From Bacteroidaceae bacterium (GTDB taxonomy: Bacteria; Bacteroidota; Bacteroidia; Bacteroidales; Bacteroidaceae), in contig JAKSLR010000001.1 in the NCBI GenBank assembly GCA_024401095.1, positions 118,817-182,816 of the forward strand: a stretch of 64,000 nucleotides of DNA. The letters are read 5' to 3'. Shown here piece by piece: positions 1 to 9,533 of this stretch (positions within the stretch are counted from its first letter, which is position 1; each line of letters opens with the position of its first letter). A program made the position numbers and the translations under genes. The notes beneath the pieces were generated by a model, which saw only the letters and a program-made list of their open reading frames with translations, had not been told where the DNA came from and searched no databases.

Positions 1-605
1 GCTTCCAAAGCCCAGAATACATCCTCATTATAAAGGTGAAGCTTTTTGCGGTTTGTATAAAAGCCTATTAACTCTTGAGAATCTTTTGTCACCTGATAAT
101 GAGCCTTCACTTTACGAAGTGAAAGTCCGCCATTTCCCACCTTATTATATAGGTCTTGTTTGGAACGGAGTCCGCGTCTGTGTTTCCACCAAAGAGAGAA
201 CTGCATACATTGCTTCAGCAAAGGAAGATCATAAACAGGCCTGCGTAACCAAGGAGAACCAATGTAGTCATAGCCTTTGTTGCACCATTCCTGCAGTTCG
301 TCGCGGAAAATATAAGCATCGAGCTGGCAGATGAGCATGTATTCATAATTCAAGAAACGCTCATAGAAAACCGGTGAAAGCATAAGCCGATTATACCCCA
401 TTATACCCTTGAAATAAGAAGCTGGAAATTCCTGGAACTGCAACAAAGGATACTGTTCATTCAAAGAAGAAAGATCTAATCCTTCGGGCTGAATAACCAC
501 TAAAGGGTAGTTTTTCAAGGCCTGACAAGTCTGGCGCAAGGAAAGCACTTCATCGTCAGACAGTGTAGTTTTATATATAGGTATAATAACGACAACTTTA
601 TCCAT
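1..605 (-). CDS. DUF5672 glycosyltransferase-like protein (3' part missing)
   Basis: The frame starts at the ATG at 605 and runs off the left edge, so about 201 residues are visible and the C-terminus is missing. It opens with a short beta strand (MDKVVVIIPIYK) as in nucleotide-sugar-binding folds. It then carries the hallmarks I associate with DUF5672 proteins: YMLICQLDAYIF, a WCNKGYDYIGSPW block, NGGLSLRK, and NEDVFW close to the edge. These proteins resemble glycosyltransferases and are common in surface-polysaccharide loci of Bacteroidales; donor and acceptor are unknown. The start lies 18 bp after the stop of the upstream WaaP-like kinase, so the two are probably one transcript. Family assignment is from recall of motifs, not a search. 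Confidence 0.75.
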   Translation of the reverse strand, partial: MDKVVVIIPIYKTTLSDDEVLSLRQTCQALKNYPLVVIQPEGLDLSSLNEQYPLLQFQEFPASYFKGIMGYNRLMLSPVFYERFLNYEYMLICQLDAYIFRDELQEWCNKGYDYIGSPWLRRPVYDLPLLKQCMQFSLWWKHRRGLRSKQDLYNKVGNGGLSLRKVKAHYQVTKDSQELIGFYTNRKKLHLYNEDVFWALE

Positions 606-623
606 ATAACGTACTATGAATTT

Positions 624-1379
624 CTATTTCTTTTTCAACAGTCCCTTCAAGAAGTATTTAGTGGCTATGCTACGTTCAAACTTTTCCAGACTGTTTAGTC
701 CTTGCTCAACCACAAATGCTTCGTCAAGGCCTCTAGCTGTTGCATATTGACTGAGAATAAACGAATAGAGTTCTCTACGATGGGTCACTGTACGCAAATT
801 CCTGATACAAGTAGTTAAAGGAAGAGCCGTAGAAGAGAAACGAGAGCGATTGGTGTCAACCATAACAAAATGATAGGTACCATCTCCTCCCTGCGAATAG
901 AGAAAATTCCCCAGATTAAGGTCACCAAAATAGATTCCCTTCTCATGCATTAAAGCAATATGTTTTGCAACAGCAGCAGCCAAATCAGTAGGGAACTGGG
1001 TAGCAGCATCCAACACAGAAAAGACCTGAGGGTATGCACATTCTTCACAAACAAACCAGCCATTTTTGAAAAAACCGTGTACAGATTCCTCGAAATAAGC
1101 AATTTCATGTGGAGTATCTATTCCGCGCTTTCGAAGTTCACCAGCGTAAAGATATGCACGTTTGGCCTTAGTTGGGCGAAAAAAAGTATAACCAATACGC
1201 TGAATCCAATTTGCCGGCTTAAATTTCTTAGCAACCACCCTCAATCCCTGATTTTCAAATAGAACTACTTTATTTCTTCCATCATGAATGCAAATACCTT
1301 TTCCCTGTTCAATCTGATTGGGAATCGTTTCTAAGAAATCAGAATAAGAATGGTATTCTGGATGTATGTAAACTTTCAT
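624..1379 (-). CDS. Kdo/WaaP-type lipopolysaccharide kinase family protein
   Basis: The 251-residue protein has a small kinase-like fold. A VVAKKF lysine motif lies near residues 48-53. The catalytic-loop motif GDLNLGN is at about 152-158, and the metal-binding D of VDTNRSRF is at about 175. Kinases of this family phosphorylate heptose or Kdo in the lipid A inner core on the cytoplasmic face of the inner membrane. The GDLNxxN form of the HGDLHxxN loop is typical of the group. It is the first gene of a leftward pair with a DUF5672 protein, which supports a role in surface glycan assembly. A TAnnTTTG-type promoter at 1429-1436 precedes it. The exact sugar substrate cannot be read from the sequence. 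Confidence 0.82.
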   Translation of the reverse strand: MKVYIHPEYHSYSDFLETIPNQIEQGKGICIHDGRNKVVLFENQGLRVVAKKFKPANWIQRIGYTFFRPTKAKRAYLYAGELRKRGIDTPHEIAYFEESVHGFFKNGWFVCEECAYPQVFSVLDAATQFPTDLAAAVAKHIALMHEKGIYFGDLNLGNFLYSQGGDGTYHFVMVDTNRSRFSSTALPLTTCIRNLRTVTHRRELYSFILSQYATARGLDEAFVVEQGLNSLEKFERSIATKYFLKGLLKKK

Positions 1380-1428
1380 GAGTTAATACAAAACAGTATA
1401 TTTTTATTAGCTGCTAAATCAAACACTG

Positions 1429-1436
1429 CAAAAATA
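1429..1436 (-). promoter_or_regulatory. -7 element of the kinase operon
   Basis: On the minus strand the sequence reads TATTTTTG, an exact TAnnTTTG match, about 50 nt upstream of the kinase ATG. Confidence 0.6.
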
Positions 1437-1484
1437 GTACTTTTTGTTATTATCGGCAAAGAAACAGTACCAAAAGACCAAAAA

Positions 1485-1509
1485 TGCACAACTTTCGGAG
1501 AATTGTGCA
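1485..1509. promoter_or_regulatory. Inverted repeat upstream of acpP
   Basis: TGCACAA (1485-1491) and TTGTGCA (1503-1509) form a perfect 7-bp inverted repeat with an 11-nt spacer. It lies between the divergent kinase and acpP promoters, about 50 bp before the acpP -7 element. It could be an operator or the stem of a small hairpin; no regulator is identifiable. Confidence 0.35.
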
Positions 1510-1561
1510 CCCCAACAGCCGATTTTTCCCGAAATTTCTTGCGTATAATAAGAATTTGTTG

Positions 1562-1569
1562 TTACTTTG
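1562..1569 (+). promoter_or_regulatory. -7 element of acpP-fabF-rnc
   Basis: TTACTTTG is a one-mismatch version of TAnnTTTG, placed about 50 nt before the acpP ATG. The same variant occurs before the ECF sigma gene (63168-63175) and the Rpn nuclease gene (18291-18298). Confidence 0.55.
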
Positions 1570-1619
1570 CACCCGAAAAATTAGAAATTCATTTAATAAA
1601 CACTTTAAAAATAAGAATT

Positions 1620-1856
1620 ATGTCTGAAATTGAATCAAGAGTTAAGGCTATTATCGTTGATAAGTTGAGCGTTGAGGAGTCAGAGGTTAAGATGGAAGCT
1701 AGCTTCACTAACGACCTGGGTGCTGATTCTTTGGATACAGTAGAGTTGATTATGGAGTTCGAGAAGGAATTCGGTATCTCTATTCCAGACGATCAGGCTG
1801 AGAAGATCGGTACTGTAGGTGACGCTGTTGCTTACATCGAGGCTAATCAGAAATAA
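1620..1856 (+). CDS. acpP: Acyl carrier protein
   Basis: This 78-residue acidic protein carries the fatty-acid synthesis intermediates on a 4'-phosphopantetheine arm. The attachment motif [12 protein letters not shown] is visible, with the modified serine at about residue 37. Length and helix pattern are those of bacterial AcpP. A longer open frame begins at 1350, but it crosses the promoter and lacks family similarity. The ATG at 1620 gives the canonical N-terminus [12 protein letters not shown]. The gene is followed 16 nt later by fabF, and then by rnc, an arrangement usual in Bacteroidota. Confidence 0.97.
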   Translation: MSEIESRVKAIIVDKLSVEESEVKMEASFTNDLGADSLDTVELIMEFEKEFGISIPDDQAEKIGTVGDAVAYIEANQK

Positions 1857-1872
1857 TATTCCTTAAGTATTT

Positions 1873-3141
1873 ATGGAATTAAAAAGAGTAGTAGTAACAG
1901 GTCTTGGTGCGATTACTCCTGTCGGCAACACCGTTGCCGAGGCATGGGAAAACCTATGCAATGGAGTAAGCGGAGCAGGACCTATTACTCATTTTGACGC
2001 ATCACAGTTCAAAACCCAGTTTGCATGCGAGGTTAAGAACTTCAATGCAGCAGATTACGGAATCGACCGTAAGGAAAGCCGTAAGATGGACCTTTATTGC
2101 CAGTATGCTGTAGCTGCTGCAACAAAGGCTATTGAAGATTCTGCCATGGACCTTGAAACCATTAACAAGAACCGCATCGGTGTAGTATTCGGTGTTGGTA
2201 TCGGTGGTATGCATACTTTCGAAGAGGAAGCTGGCAATTGGGCTATTAACGGTGCAACAATGGGACCAAAGATCAATCCGTTCTTCATTCCTAAGATGAT
2301 TGCCGACATTTGTGCCGGTCACATCTCAATCAAGTACGGTTTCCATGGTCCTAACTATATCACCAGTTCTGCATGTGCATCTTCATCAAATGCATTGGCA
2401 GATGCTTTCAACCTGATTCGTTTGGGCAAAGCAAATGTCATTGTAAGTGGTGGTGCAGAAGCTGCTATCTTCCCTCTGGGTGTTGGCGGTTTCAACGCTA
2501 TGCACGCTTTGTCAACCCGCAACGATGATCCACAGGGAGCATCTCGTCCATTCTCAGCAAGCCGCGATGGTTTCATCATGGGTGAAGGAGCAGGTTGCCT
2601 TGTACTTGAAGAGTACGAGCACGCTAAAGCACGTGGAGCAAAGATTTATGCTGAAATGGTTGGTGCAGGAATGTCTGCCGATGCTCATCACCTTACAGCA
2701 TCACACCCAGAAGGTCTGGGCGCAAAGCTCGTAATGGAAAGCGCATTGGAAGATGCAGGCATGGTTCCTGCAGACATTGACTATATCAATGTTCATGGAA
2801 CATCAACTCCTGTTGGTGATGTTTCCGAGGCAAAGGCTATCAAGGAAGTATTCGGTGAGCACGCATATAAACTGAACATCTCTTCTACTAAGTCTATGAC
2901 TGGTCACTTGCTGGGTGCAGCAGGTGCTGTTGAGGCTTTGTTCTGCGTATTGGCAGTAAAGAACGATATCGTTCCTCCTACTATTAACCATGCAGAAGAT
3001 GATCAGGATGAGAACATCGATTACAACATGAACTATACATTTAATGTAGCTCAGAAGCGCACAGTACGTGCAGCATTAAGCAACACCTTTGGCTTCGGTG
3101 GTCACAACGCATGTGTAATCTTCAAGAAGTACGCTGAATAA
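1873..3141 (+). CDS. fabF: 3-oxoacyl-[acyl-carrier-protein] synthase II
   Basis: FabF condenses malonyl-ACP with acyl-ACP during fatty-acid elongation in the cytoplasm. The 422-residue length is right for KAS II. The N-terminus KRVVVTGLGAITPVGN and the nucleophile motif SSACASSSNA (Cys at about 168) are present, as are the two catalytic histidines in HGTSTPVGD and STKSMTGHLLGAAG. The C-terminal NTFGFGGHNA is typical. It lies directly after acpP, its substrate carrier, and its stop is 2 nt before the GTG start of rnc, so the three are expected to be cotranscribed. Confidence 0.97.
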   Translation: MELKRVVVTGLGAITPVGNTVAEAWENLCNGVSGAGPITHFDASQFKTQFACEVKNFNAADYGIDRKESRKMDLYCQYAVAAATKAIEDSAMDLETINKNRIGVVFGVGIGGMHTFEEEAGNWAINGATMGPKINPFFIPKMIADICAGHISIKYGFHGPNYITSSACASSSNALADAFNLIRLGKANVIVSGGAEAAIFPLGVGGFNAMHALSTRNDDPQGASRPFSASRDGFIMGEGAGCLVLEEYEHAKARGAKIYAEMVGAGMSADAHHLTASHPEGLGAKLVMESALEDAGMVPADIDYINVHGTSTPVGDVSEAKAIKEVFGEHAYKLNISSTKSMTGHLLGAAGAVEALFCVLAVKNDIVPPTINHAEDDQDENIDYNMNYTFNVAQKRTVRAALSNTFGFGGHNACVIFKKYAE

Positions 3142-3143
3142 TC

Positions 3144-4163
3144 GTGTTTTTGACAGATTTAATTGATAGAATACGACTCCCTTTCCGCAAGGACAAGGAG
3201 TCGTATTCACGTTTATACAAAATTCTGGGGTTTTATCCACACAACATCCAGTTCTACAAACAGGCACTTATTCATAAATCAACCTACAAGAAGGGCGAGA
3301 AAGACTCACGTCTGAACAACAATGAGAGACTTGAATTCCTAGGAGATGCTATTCTTGACGCAATTGTTGGAGACATTGTTTATCAGCACTTTGAGGGAAA
3401 GAGAGAAGGCTTTCTCACAAACACACGTAGTAAGATTGTACAACGCGATACACTTAACAAAATTGCCGCAGAGATAGGATTGGATAAATTAGTGCAGTCT
3501 GACATGCACAATTCCGCTCACAACAGTTACATGGGCGGCAATGCCTTTGAAGCACTCGTCGGTGCAGTTTATCTAGACAGAGGCTACAGCTACTGTATGA
3601 AATTCATGAAAGAGCGAATTTTGAACCAGCTCATCAACATAGACAAAGTTGCCTATAAAGAAGTGAATTTCAAGAGCAAGCTCATTGAATGGAGTCAAAA
3701 AAACAAGGTCATCGCACATTTCCAATTGTTAGAAGAAAGCAAGGATGAAATGGGAGGAAGTCCTGTATTCCTGAGCGAAGTGATCATTGAAGGTATTAGC
3801 TGCGGTACAGGAAAAGGCTATTCCAAGAAGGAAAGCCAGCAGTTGGCTGCAAAAGAAGCACTCAAGAAGCTCAAGCGTAATCCTAAGCTTATCGAAGACA
3901 TCTTTGCTGTAAAGAGCAAACGTACAGCAATGGAAGAAGAGCCTACAGCCATTCCTGAATTAGAAAGCAATACTGTAGAATTGGAGGTGTCATCCTATAA
4001 AAAACAAGAAGACAAAAACACGGTAGAAAAGCAGGAAAAGGAAGACACCGCTCTAAACAATTCAGATTTTGACCTTTCTGATATCTCTTACAAGCAAAAA
4101 GAACTGACAAAAGAAGAGATTATCGCAGCAGCAGAGGCAGCTGCTTTTGAGCAAAACGCCTAA
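3144..4163 (+). CDS. rnc: Ribonuclease III
   Basis: RNase III cleaves double-stranded RNA in rRNA maturation and mRNA turnover. The signature NNERLEFLGDAILDAIVG holds the Mg2+-binding acidic residues at about 60-75. A second conserved block, GNAFEALVGAVYLDRGY, lies near 130-147. A double-stranded RNA-binding domain follows at about 170-250, ending in KKESQQLAAKEALKKL. The C-terminus has a roughly 85-residue low-complexity tail rich in Glu and Lys, longer than the enterobacterial enzyme. The start is GTG, 2 nt after the fabF stop, which suggests coupled translation. A short AT-rich palindrome follows the stop (4167-4182). Confidence 0.95.
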   Translation: MFLTDLIDRIRLPFRKDKESYSRLYKILGFYPHNIQFYKQALIHKSTYKKGEKDSRLNNNERLEFLGDAILDAIVGDIVYQHFEGKREGFLTNTRSKIVQRDTLNKIAAEIGLDKLVQSDMHNSAHNSYMGGNAFEALVGAVYLDRGYSYCMKFMKERILNQLINIDKVAYKEVNFKSKLIEWSQKNKVIAHFQLLEESKDEMGGSPVFLSEVIIEGISCGTGKGYSKKESQQLAAKEALKKLKRNPKLIEDIFAVKSKRTAMEEEPTAIPELESNTVELEVSSYKKQEDKNTVEKQEKEDTALNNSDFDLSDISYKQKELTKEEIIAAAEAAAFEQNA

Positions 4164-4166
4164 ATT

Positions 4167-4182
4167 AAATCTATTTAGATTT
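4167..4182 (+). terminator. Weak AT-only hairpin after rnc
   Basis: AAATCTA and TAGATTT are perfectly paired arms with a 2-nt loop, directly after the rnc stop and before the next promoter. Low stability and no long T-run make it only a possible terminator. Confidence 0.3.
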
Positions 4183-4222
4183 ATTTAGCTCGAAACACCC
4201 CCTATATTTCAAAACTTTCCGC

Positions 4223-4230
4223 TAACTTTG
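4223..4230 (+). promoter_or_regulatory. -7 element of the GH3/DUF3108/BASS operon
   Basis: TAACTTTG is an exact TAnnTTTG match, 28 nt before the ATG at 4259. It marks the start of a transcription unit separate from acpP-fabF-rnc. Confidence 0.65.
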
Positions 4231-4258
4231 CAAAGATTTTGTACCTAACGGAAAGACG

Positions 4259-5767
4259 ATGAGTATTACATCCTTAGCAAAGCTATATTTCGCTTCCCGC
4301 CAACAAGCAGTGGAGCGTTACAATACACAAGCCGAGGAGCTGCAAATGAAGGTCATGCAGCACTTGGTTCAAAGAGCCGCACAGACAGAATGGGGCTCAA
4401 TTCACCACTTTGACCAAATCCGTTCTTATGAGGATTTTTCAAAATCCATGGCAGTAAACTCCTATGAGGAACTAAAAGGATACATTGACCGTATGCGCCA
4501 TGGAGAAAAAGACATTCTCTGGCCTGGCCAAGTTCGCTGGTATGCAAAGTCATCCGGTACCACGAACGACAAAAGTAAATTCATTCCTGTCAGCAAAGAG
4601 GGCTTGCAAAATATTCACTATCTAGGAGGAAAAGACGTTGTTGCACTTTATTTGCAACAGAACCCTAAAAGCCGAATCTTCGATGGAAATGCATTGATTT
4701 TGGGTGGTTCACATGCGCCAAACTATAACGTCAGCAACAGTTTAGTGGGAGATTTAAGTGCAGTGTTGATTGAAAACATCAATCCACTGGTCAACATGGT
4801 CCGTGTTCCAAAGAAAGCCACTGCACTACTTAGCGATTTTGAAATTAAACGTGACAGAATAGCGCATGAGACTCTGAATAAGAATGTAACCAATCTGAGT
4901 GGTGTTCCATCATGGATGCTTTCAGTGCTTAACAGAGTCATGGAATTGTCAGGAAAGCAGTATCTGGATGAAGTTTGGCCAAACCTTGAAGTATTTTTCC
5001 ACGGTGGTGTAGCCTTTACTCCCTACCGAGAGCAATACAAGAAGCTGATCAGAAAGCCAGATATGCATTATATGGAAACATACAATGCCAGCGAAGGTTT
5101 CTTCGGAATACAAAGTGATCCTTCAGACCCTGCCATGGAACTGATGATAGACTATGGAGTTTTCTATGAATTCATCCCAATGGATGAGCTGGAAAAAGAA
5201 AATCCTACCGTAGTTCCATTGTCAGGAATCGAAATCGGGAAAAACTATGCCATGGTTATCAGCACAAGCTGTGGCCTATGGAGATACCTTATCGGCGATA
5301 CCGTAAAGTTCACCCAGAAGAATCCATACAAGTTTATTATAAGCGGAAGAACCAAGCATTATATCAATGCATTTGGAGAAGAACTGATAGTAGACAACGC
5401 AGAAAAAGGATTGGCCAAGGCTTGCTCTGAAACAGGAGCACAGGTTCAAGAATACACAGCAGCACCAATCTTCATGGATGCAAATGCCAAATGCAAACAC
5501 CAGTGGCTGATAGAATTCAGTAAGAAACCTGATTCCTTAGAAAAGTTTGCCCACATTCTGGACAAGACCCTACAGGAAATCAATTCTGATTATGAGGCAA
5601 AACGCTACAAGGATATCACATTACAGCATCTGGAATTAATTGAAGCTCGTCCTGACCTGTTTAACGACTGGCTTAAAATGAAAGGCAAGCTTGGTGGACA
5701 GCACAAAGTTCCACGCTTGAGTAACAGCCGTACCTACATCGAAGAATTACTGAAAATTAATAAATGA
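4259..5767 (+). CDS. GH3 (auxin-responsive promoter) family acyl-adenylating enzyme homologue
   Basis: The 502-residue protein resembles the plant GH3 family, acyl-acid amido synthetases of the ANL adenylating superfamily, which also occur in Bacteroidota with unknown substrates. The visible phosphate-binding segment YAKSSGTTNDKSKFIPV (about residues 92-108) corresponds to the SSGTT(S/D)G-type motif. METYNASEGFFGIQ matches the Y-x-SSE adenylate motif, and LWRYLIGDTVKF matches the Y-x-x-GD motif. No signal peptide is visible, so it should be cytosolic. It heads a four-gene operon with only 4 nt to the next gene. Whether it conjugates amino acids to carboxylic acids here is inference. Confidence 0.85.
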   Translation: MSITSLAKLYFASRQQAVERYNTQAEELQMKVMQHLVQRAAQTEWGSIHHFDQIRSYEDFSKSMAVNSYEELKGYIDRMRHGEKDILWPGQVRWYAKSSGTTNDKSKFIPVSKEGLQNIHYLGGKDVVALYLQQNPKSRIFDGNALILGGSHAPNYNVSNSLVGDLSAVLIENINPLVNMVRVPKKATALLSDFEIKRDRIAHETLNKNVTNLSGVPSWMLSVLNRVMELSGKQYLDEVWPNLEVFFHGGVAFTPYREQYKKLIRKPDMHYMETYNASEGFFGIQSDPSDPAMELMIDYGVFYEFIPMDELEKENPTVVPLSGIEIGKNYAMVISTSCGLWRYLIGDTVKFTQKNPYKFIISGRTKHYINAFGEELIVDNAEKGLAKACSETGAQVQEYTAAPIFMDANAKCKHQWLIEFSKKPDSLEKFAHILDKTLQEINSDYEAKRYKDITLQHLELIEARPDLFNDWLKMKGKLGGQHKVPRLSNSRTYIEELLKINK

Positions 5768-5771
5768 CAAT

Positions 5772-7697
5772 ATGAAGTTTACGAAACACCTCCTGCCTAT
5801 ACTCATGGTGCTTATCCTGGTTGCTTGTGCCACGGTAGGCTCCCCTGATGGCGGTCCTTACGATGAAACTCCTCCAAAGCTGATCACCAGTACCCCTCTG
5901 GAGAATGCCGTAAACAACAAAATTAAAAAAATCGTTCTGGAGTTTGACGAATATGTCAAGATAGAAAATGCCAATGAAAAGGTAGTCATCTCTCCACCAC
6001 AGATTGAGCAACCAGAAATCAAGGCAAGTGGAAGAAAGCTGGTAGTAGAGCTATTCGATACGCTTAAAGAAAACACTACCTATTCCATTGATTTCTCTGA
6101 TGCCATTGTGGACAACAACGAGGGTAATCCGATGGGAAACTTTGCCTTCACCTTCTCTACAGGTGAAGCTATCGATACGATGGAAGTCTCTGGTACTGTG
6201 CTGAATGCAGAGGATCTGGAACCAATCAAAGGTATTCTCGTTGGACTTTACAAAGACCTGTCTGATAGTGTATTCACAAAGAAACCTTTTGAACGTGTTG
6301 CCAGAACAAACGGAAGTGGAAAGTTTGTAATCAAGGGTATTGCACCGGGAAGCTATCATGTCTTTGCACTACAGGATGCTGATCAGAATTATATCTTCAA
6401 CCAGAAAAGCGAGAAAATAGCATTCTTGGATGACATCATCATTCCTAGCAGTAAGCCAGATCTAAGGATGGATACCCTCTGGACAGATTCCATTCATTAT
6501 GATTCTATTCGTCAGGTTCCATATACTCATTATTTCCCTGATGACATCATCTTGACTGCTTTTCAGGAAGAGCAGACCAATCGTTTCATGCTGAAAAATG
6601 AGCGTCCTGTCCCTGAACGTTTTTCAATTGTATTCTCTAGCAAGAGCGATACCTTGCCATCTTTAAAGGGTATAAACTTCGATGCTACTGATGCCTTTAT
6701 CATTGAAGAAAACAAGACGAAAGACACCCTACAGTATTGGATAAAAGACACCCTACTGGCTCACAGAGATTCTTTGGCTATTGAGTTGACTTATTACAAG
6801 ACAAACGACTCGCTCCCTATCCTTGAGCTTACCACAGACACGTTGAACCTTGTTCCAAAACAAACCTGGGAAAAGGTTCAGAAGGAGAAGCTGAAAAAGT
6901 TGGAAGAATGGCAAAAGGAACAGAAGAAAAAAGAAAAGAAAGGCTTAGCCGCTGATTCTATCCCACCTAAGGAGAAATTAGCGTTAAGAATAGCGCCTAG
7001 CGGGAATATTGATCCTGATGGCAGTGTACGAATAAACTTTGAAGAACCGTTGGCCCGTCTTGACACAACGGGCATTCATCTATTGCAGAAAGCAGACTCC
7101 ATCTGGAAAGAGATTCCATTTTATCTTGACGTCCAAGAGGGGCAACTGTATAAATACGAATTAATCGGAGAATGGAGACCGGAACAAGAGTACAAGCTAA
7201 AGGTTGACTCCGCCTGTTTCAAAGGGCTCTATGGGTTGGAGAACGATCCTTCGGAAACCTCTTTGAAGGTTCCAAAGCTTGACACCTACAGTTCACTTTT
7301 CATGAACATCAGCGGTGTAGAAGGTCCTGTCATCGTTCAGTTACTGAATCAGGACAAACCTGTCAAGGAAGTTTATGTAGAAGACGGACATGCAGACTTC
7401 TATTTCATAAAACCAGGCAAATACTACGTGAGAGCCATTGCCGACACAAATGACGACGGCAAGTGGACAACAGGAGACTATGCTGCCAAACAGCAAGCAG
7501 AGCAAGTCTTCTATTATCACAAGGAACTCGAATTGAAAGCCAACTGGGACATGACAGAAAACTGGGATGTCACTGCCAAACCTATTGACAAGCAGAAACC
7601 AGAAGCTATTACCAAGCAAAAGCCTGATAAAGAGAAAACTATAAAGAACAAGAACAAAGAGCGAGAAAAACAAAAACGAAATAACACAATAAGATAA
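5772..7697 (+). CDS. Ig-like (Big_5) domain surface lipoprotein
   Basis: The 641-residue protein begins with a lipoprotein signal peptide: hydrophobic core and VACATVGSPDGGPYDETPP, lipidated Cys at about 19. The following segment (PPKLITSTPLENA...IVLEFDEYV) is a bacterial Ig-like/SbsA-type fold, common in Bacteroidota proteins with the same GSPDGGPYDETPP start. A Lys/Glu-rich coiled stretch lies at about 370-395. The C-terminal 40 residues are almost purely basic (repeated KQKPEA/KNKNKERE). It sits 4 nt after the GH3 gene and 1 nt before the DUF3108 gene, so it is certainly in the same operon. Function unknown; probably structural at the cell envelope. Confidence 0.8.
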   Translation: MKFTKHLLPILMVLILVACATVGSPDGGPYDETPPKLITSTPLENAVNNKIKKIVLEFDEYVKIENANEKVVISPPQIEQPEIKASGRKLVVELFDTLKENTTYSIDFSDAIVDNNEGNPMGNFAFTFSTGEAIDTMEVSGTVLNAEDLEPIKGILVGLYKDLSDSVFTKKPFERVARTNGSGKFVIKGIAPGSYHVFALQDADQNYIFNQKSEKIAFLDDIIIPSSKPDLRMDTLWTDSIHYDSIRQVPYTHYFPDDIILTAFQEEQTNRFMLKNERPVPERFSIVFSSKSDTLPSLKGINFDATDAFIIEENKTKDTLQYWIKDTLLAHRDSLAIELTYYKTNDSLPILELTTDTLNLVPKQTWEKVQKEKLKKLEEWQKEQKKKEKKGLAADSIPPKEKLALRIAPSGNIDPDGSVRINFEEPLARLDTTGIHLLQKADSIWKEIPFYLDVQEGQLYKYELIGEWRPEQEYKLKVDSACFKGLYGLENDPSETSLKVPKLDTYSSLFMNISGVEGPVIVQLLNQDKPVKEVYVEDGHADFYFIKPGKYYVRAIADTNDDGKWTTGDYAAKQQAEQVFYYHKELELKANWDMTENWDVTAKPIDKQKPEAITKQKPDKEKTIKNKNKEREKQKRNNTIR

Positions 7698-7698
7698 T

Positions 7699-8508
7699 AT
7701 GAGAAAACTAACTACGCTTCTTCTTTTATGTTTAGCACTAGCCACCAACGCATGGAGTCAGACACCTACTGAAAACAAGGCAATTAAAGTAGGTGAAGAC
7801 TTGACATACGACCTCTACTTCAACTGGAAATTCATTTGGGTAAAGGTTGGAAAGGCTTACATGAATACTACTGCCACTAATTACAAAAACCAGAAAGCCC
7901 TCAAGACTTACCTCATTACCCGAGGAAATGAGAAGGCTGACAAGTTTTTTGTCATGCGTGATACTTTGACCTCCATCTCAACCAACAATCTGGTACCACT
8001 CTATTACCAGAAAAGTGCAGAAGAGGGAAAAAGATATACCGTGGATAAAGTATGGTACAACTACTCAGGAGGAAAAACCAACTGTGATTTGTGGTACAAG
8101 AACAGACATGGGGAAGTTAAAACCGGCAAGCACAGCACAGCCAAGGAAGTCTATGACATGATCAGTATGCTGAACCGTGCCCGTTCCTGGGATGCAAAGA
8201 ACTTAAAACCTGGCCAGAAGATCAAGTTCCTGATGGCAGAAGGAAAACACGTAGAAGAACAGACCGTCATCTATAGGAAAAAAGAAGTAATCAAGGCTAA
8301 CAATGACGTCAAATACAACTGTCATACCCTGTCTTTCGTGGAATATGATGAGAAAGGGAAAGAAAATGAAATTGTAACTTTCTATGTTACTGATGACGAC
8401 AATCATTTGCCTGTACGCCTGGATCTGAACTTGAAGTTCGGTTCTGCCAAGGCCTATTTAGTCACTGCTAAAAATTACAAACATCCGATGAAATCGGTAG
8501 TCAAATAA
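7699..8508 (+). CDS. DUF3108 periplasmic protein
   Basis: The protein has 269 residues with a cleavable signal peptide ending around NAWSQ. The mature part starts KVGEDLTYDLYFNWKFIWVKVGKA, the pattern of DUF3108 proteins (GExLxYxxxyg...aG). These are predicted beta-rich periplasmic or outer-membrane-associated proteins of unknown function. The start codon is 1 nt after the preceding stop and the end is 2 nt before the transporter gene. It is cotranscribed with a GH3-type enzyme, a surface lipoprotein and a BASS-type permease. Confidence 0.82.
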   Translation: MRKLTTLLLLCLALATNAWSQTPTENKAIKVGEDLTYDLYFNWKFIWVKVGKAYMNTTATNYKNQKALKTYLITRGNEKADKFFVMRDTLTSISTNNLVPLYYQKSAEEGKRYTVDKVWYNYSGGKTNCDLWYKNRHGEVKTGKHSTAKEVYDMISMLNRARSWDAKNLKPGQKIKFLMAEGKHVEEQTVIYRKKEVIKANNDVKYNCHTLSFVEYDEKGKENEIVTFYVTDDDNHLPVRLDLNLKFGSAKAYLVTAKNYKHPMKSVVK

Positions 8509-8510
8509 AA

Positions 8511-9506
8511 ATGGATATAGTAAGGTTCGTCAAGAACTGGACACTTCCCATCTCAATGATAACGGGAGCGCTCAGCTACTTCATTTATGCCAGCATTCCC
8601 GCTTTGAACGGAACACATGCATTTGCCAATGAATTTATCGGGCACCTGCAGCCGTTACTCATTTTCAGCATGCTTTTTCTTACTTTCTGCAAGGTTAAAC
8701 CTTCGGAACTGAAGCCTAAAGCATGGTTTATTTGGCTGGCATTAATTCAATGCGGGTTATTCAGTATTGGGGCATTTTACCTGACATTCAATCCAGATAC
8801 ATCATTGCGCCTTATCATAGAGGGAGCCATGCTCAGTATCATCTGTCCCACAGCTACGGCATGTGCAGTAGTAACCATGAGATTAGGAGGAAGTGCAGCT
8901 TTGATCACCACCTACACCATTCTCATTAATCTGGCAGTGGCCATACTTGCTCCTGCCCTGTTACCCTTGGCTCATCCCCAAGAAGGTATTTCTTTCTTGC
9001 CCGCCTTCTTTACTATTATCGGCAAGATTTTCCCTATGTTGATCTGTCCACTGATTACAGCCTGGATTATCAGATATTTCTTCCCTACCCTTCATCAGTT
9101 CTTTCTCAGAATGAAAGATTTAGCCTTTTATCTATGGGCAATAGCCTTAGCCATCGCCATTGCCGTAACATGCAAGGCAATCATGAAAAATGAAGGAAAT
9201 CTTACAGACATCATCGCCATTGCTTTCGCATCGCTCATCTGCTGTATCTTCCAGTTTGCTATAGGCAAATACATCGGCGGAAAACATGGATACAGAATAG
9301 AGGGAGGACAGGCATTAGGACAGAAAAACACGGTTTTCATTATCTGGTTAGGCTACACTTTCTTAAGTCCTGTTTCTTCCATTGCCGGAGGTTTTTACAG
9401 CGTATGGCACAACCTGATAAATACTTATCAGTTGAATAAGAAACGGAAGGCAGACGAGAGAGCTGCTATAGCCAAAACTGAGAGAAAGGAAGACAATTCA
9501 AAGTGA
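8511..9506 (+). CDS. Bile acid:sodium symporter (BASS)-family-like transporter
   Basis: The 331-residue integral membrane protein has about nine to ten hydrophobic segments and a short basic C-terminal tail ([13 protein letters not shown]). The motif [16 protein letters not shown] near the middle and a second half containing [24 protein letters not shown] resemble the two crossover regions of BASS-type symporters. Substrates of this clade in Bacteroidota are not known; organic anions are plausible. It is the last gene of the four-gene operon beginning at 4259, so it may export or import the product or substrate of the GH3-type enzyme (inference). Confidence 0.75.
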   Translation: MDIVRFVKNWTLPISMITGALSYFIYASIPALNGTHAFANEFIGHLQPLLIFSMLFLTFCKVKPSELKPKAWFIWLALIQCGLFSIGAFYLTFNPDTSLRLIIEGAMLSIICPTATACAVVTMRLGGSAALITTYTILINLAVAILAPALLPLAHPQEGISFLPAFFTIIGKIFPMLICPLITAWIIRYFFPTLHQFFLRMKDLAFYLWAIALAIAIAVTCKAIMKNEGNLTDIIAIAFASLICCIFQFAIGKYIGGKHGYRIEGGQALGQKNTVFIIWLGYTFLSPVSSIAGGFYSVWHNLINTYQLNKKRKADERAAIAKTERKEDNSK

Positions 9507-9533
9507 TTTCTTGGACAAGTCACTGAAATTCGA

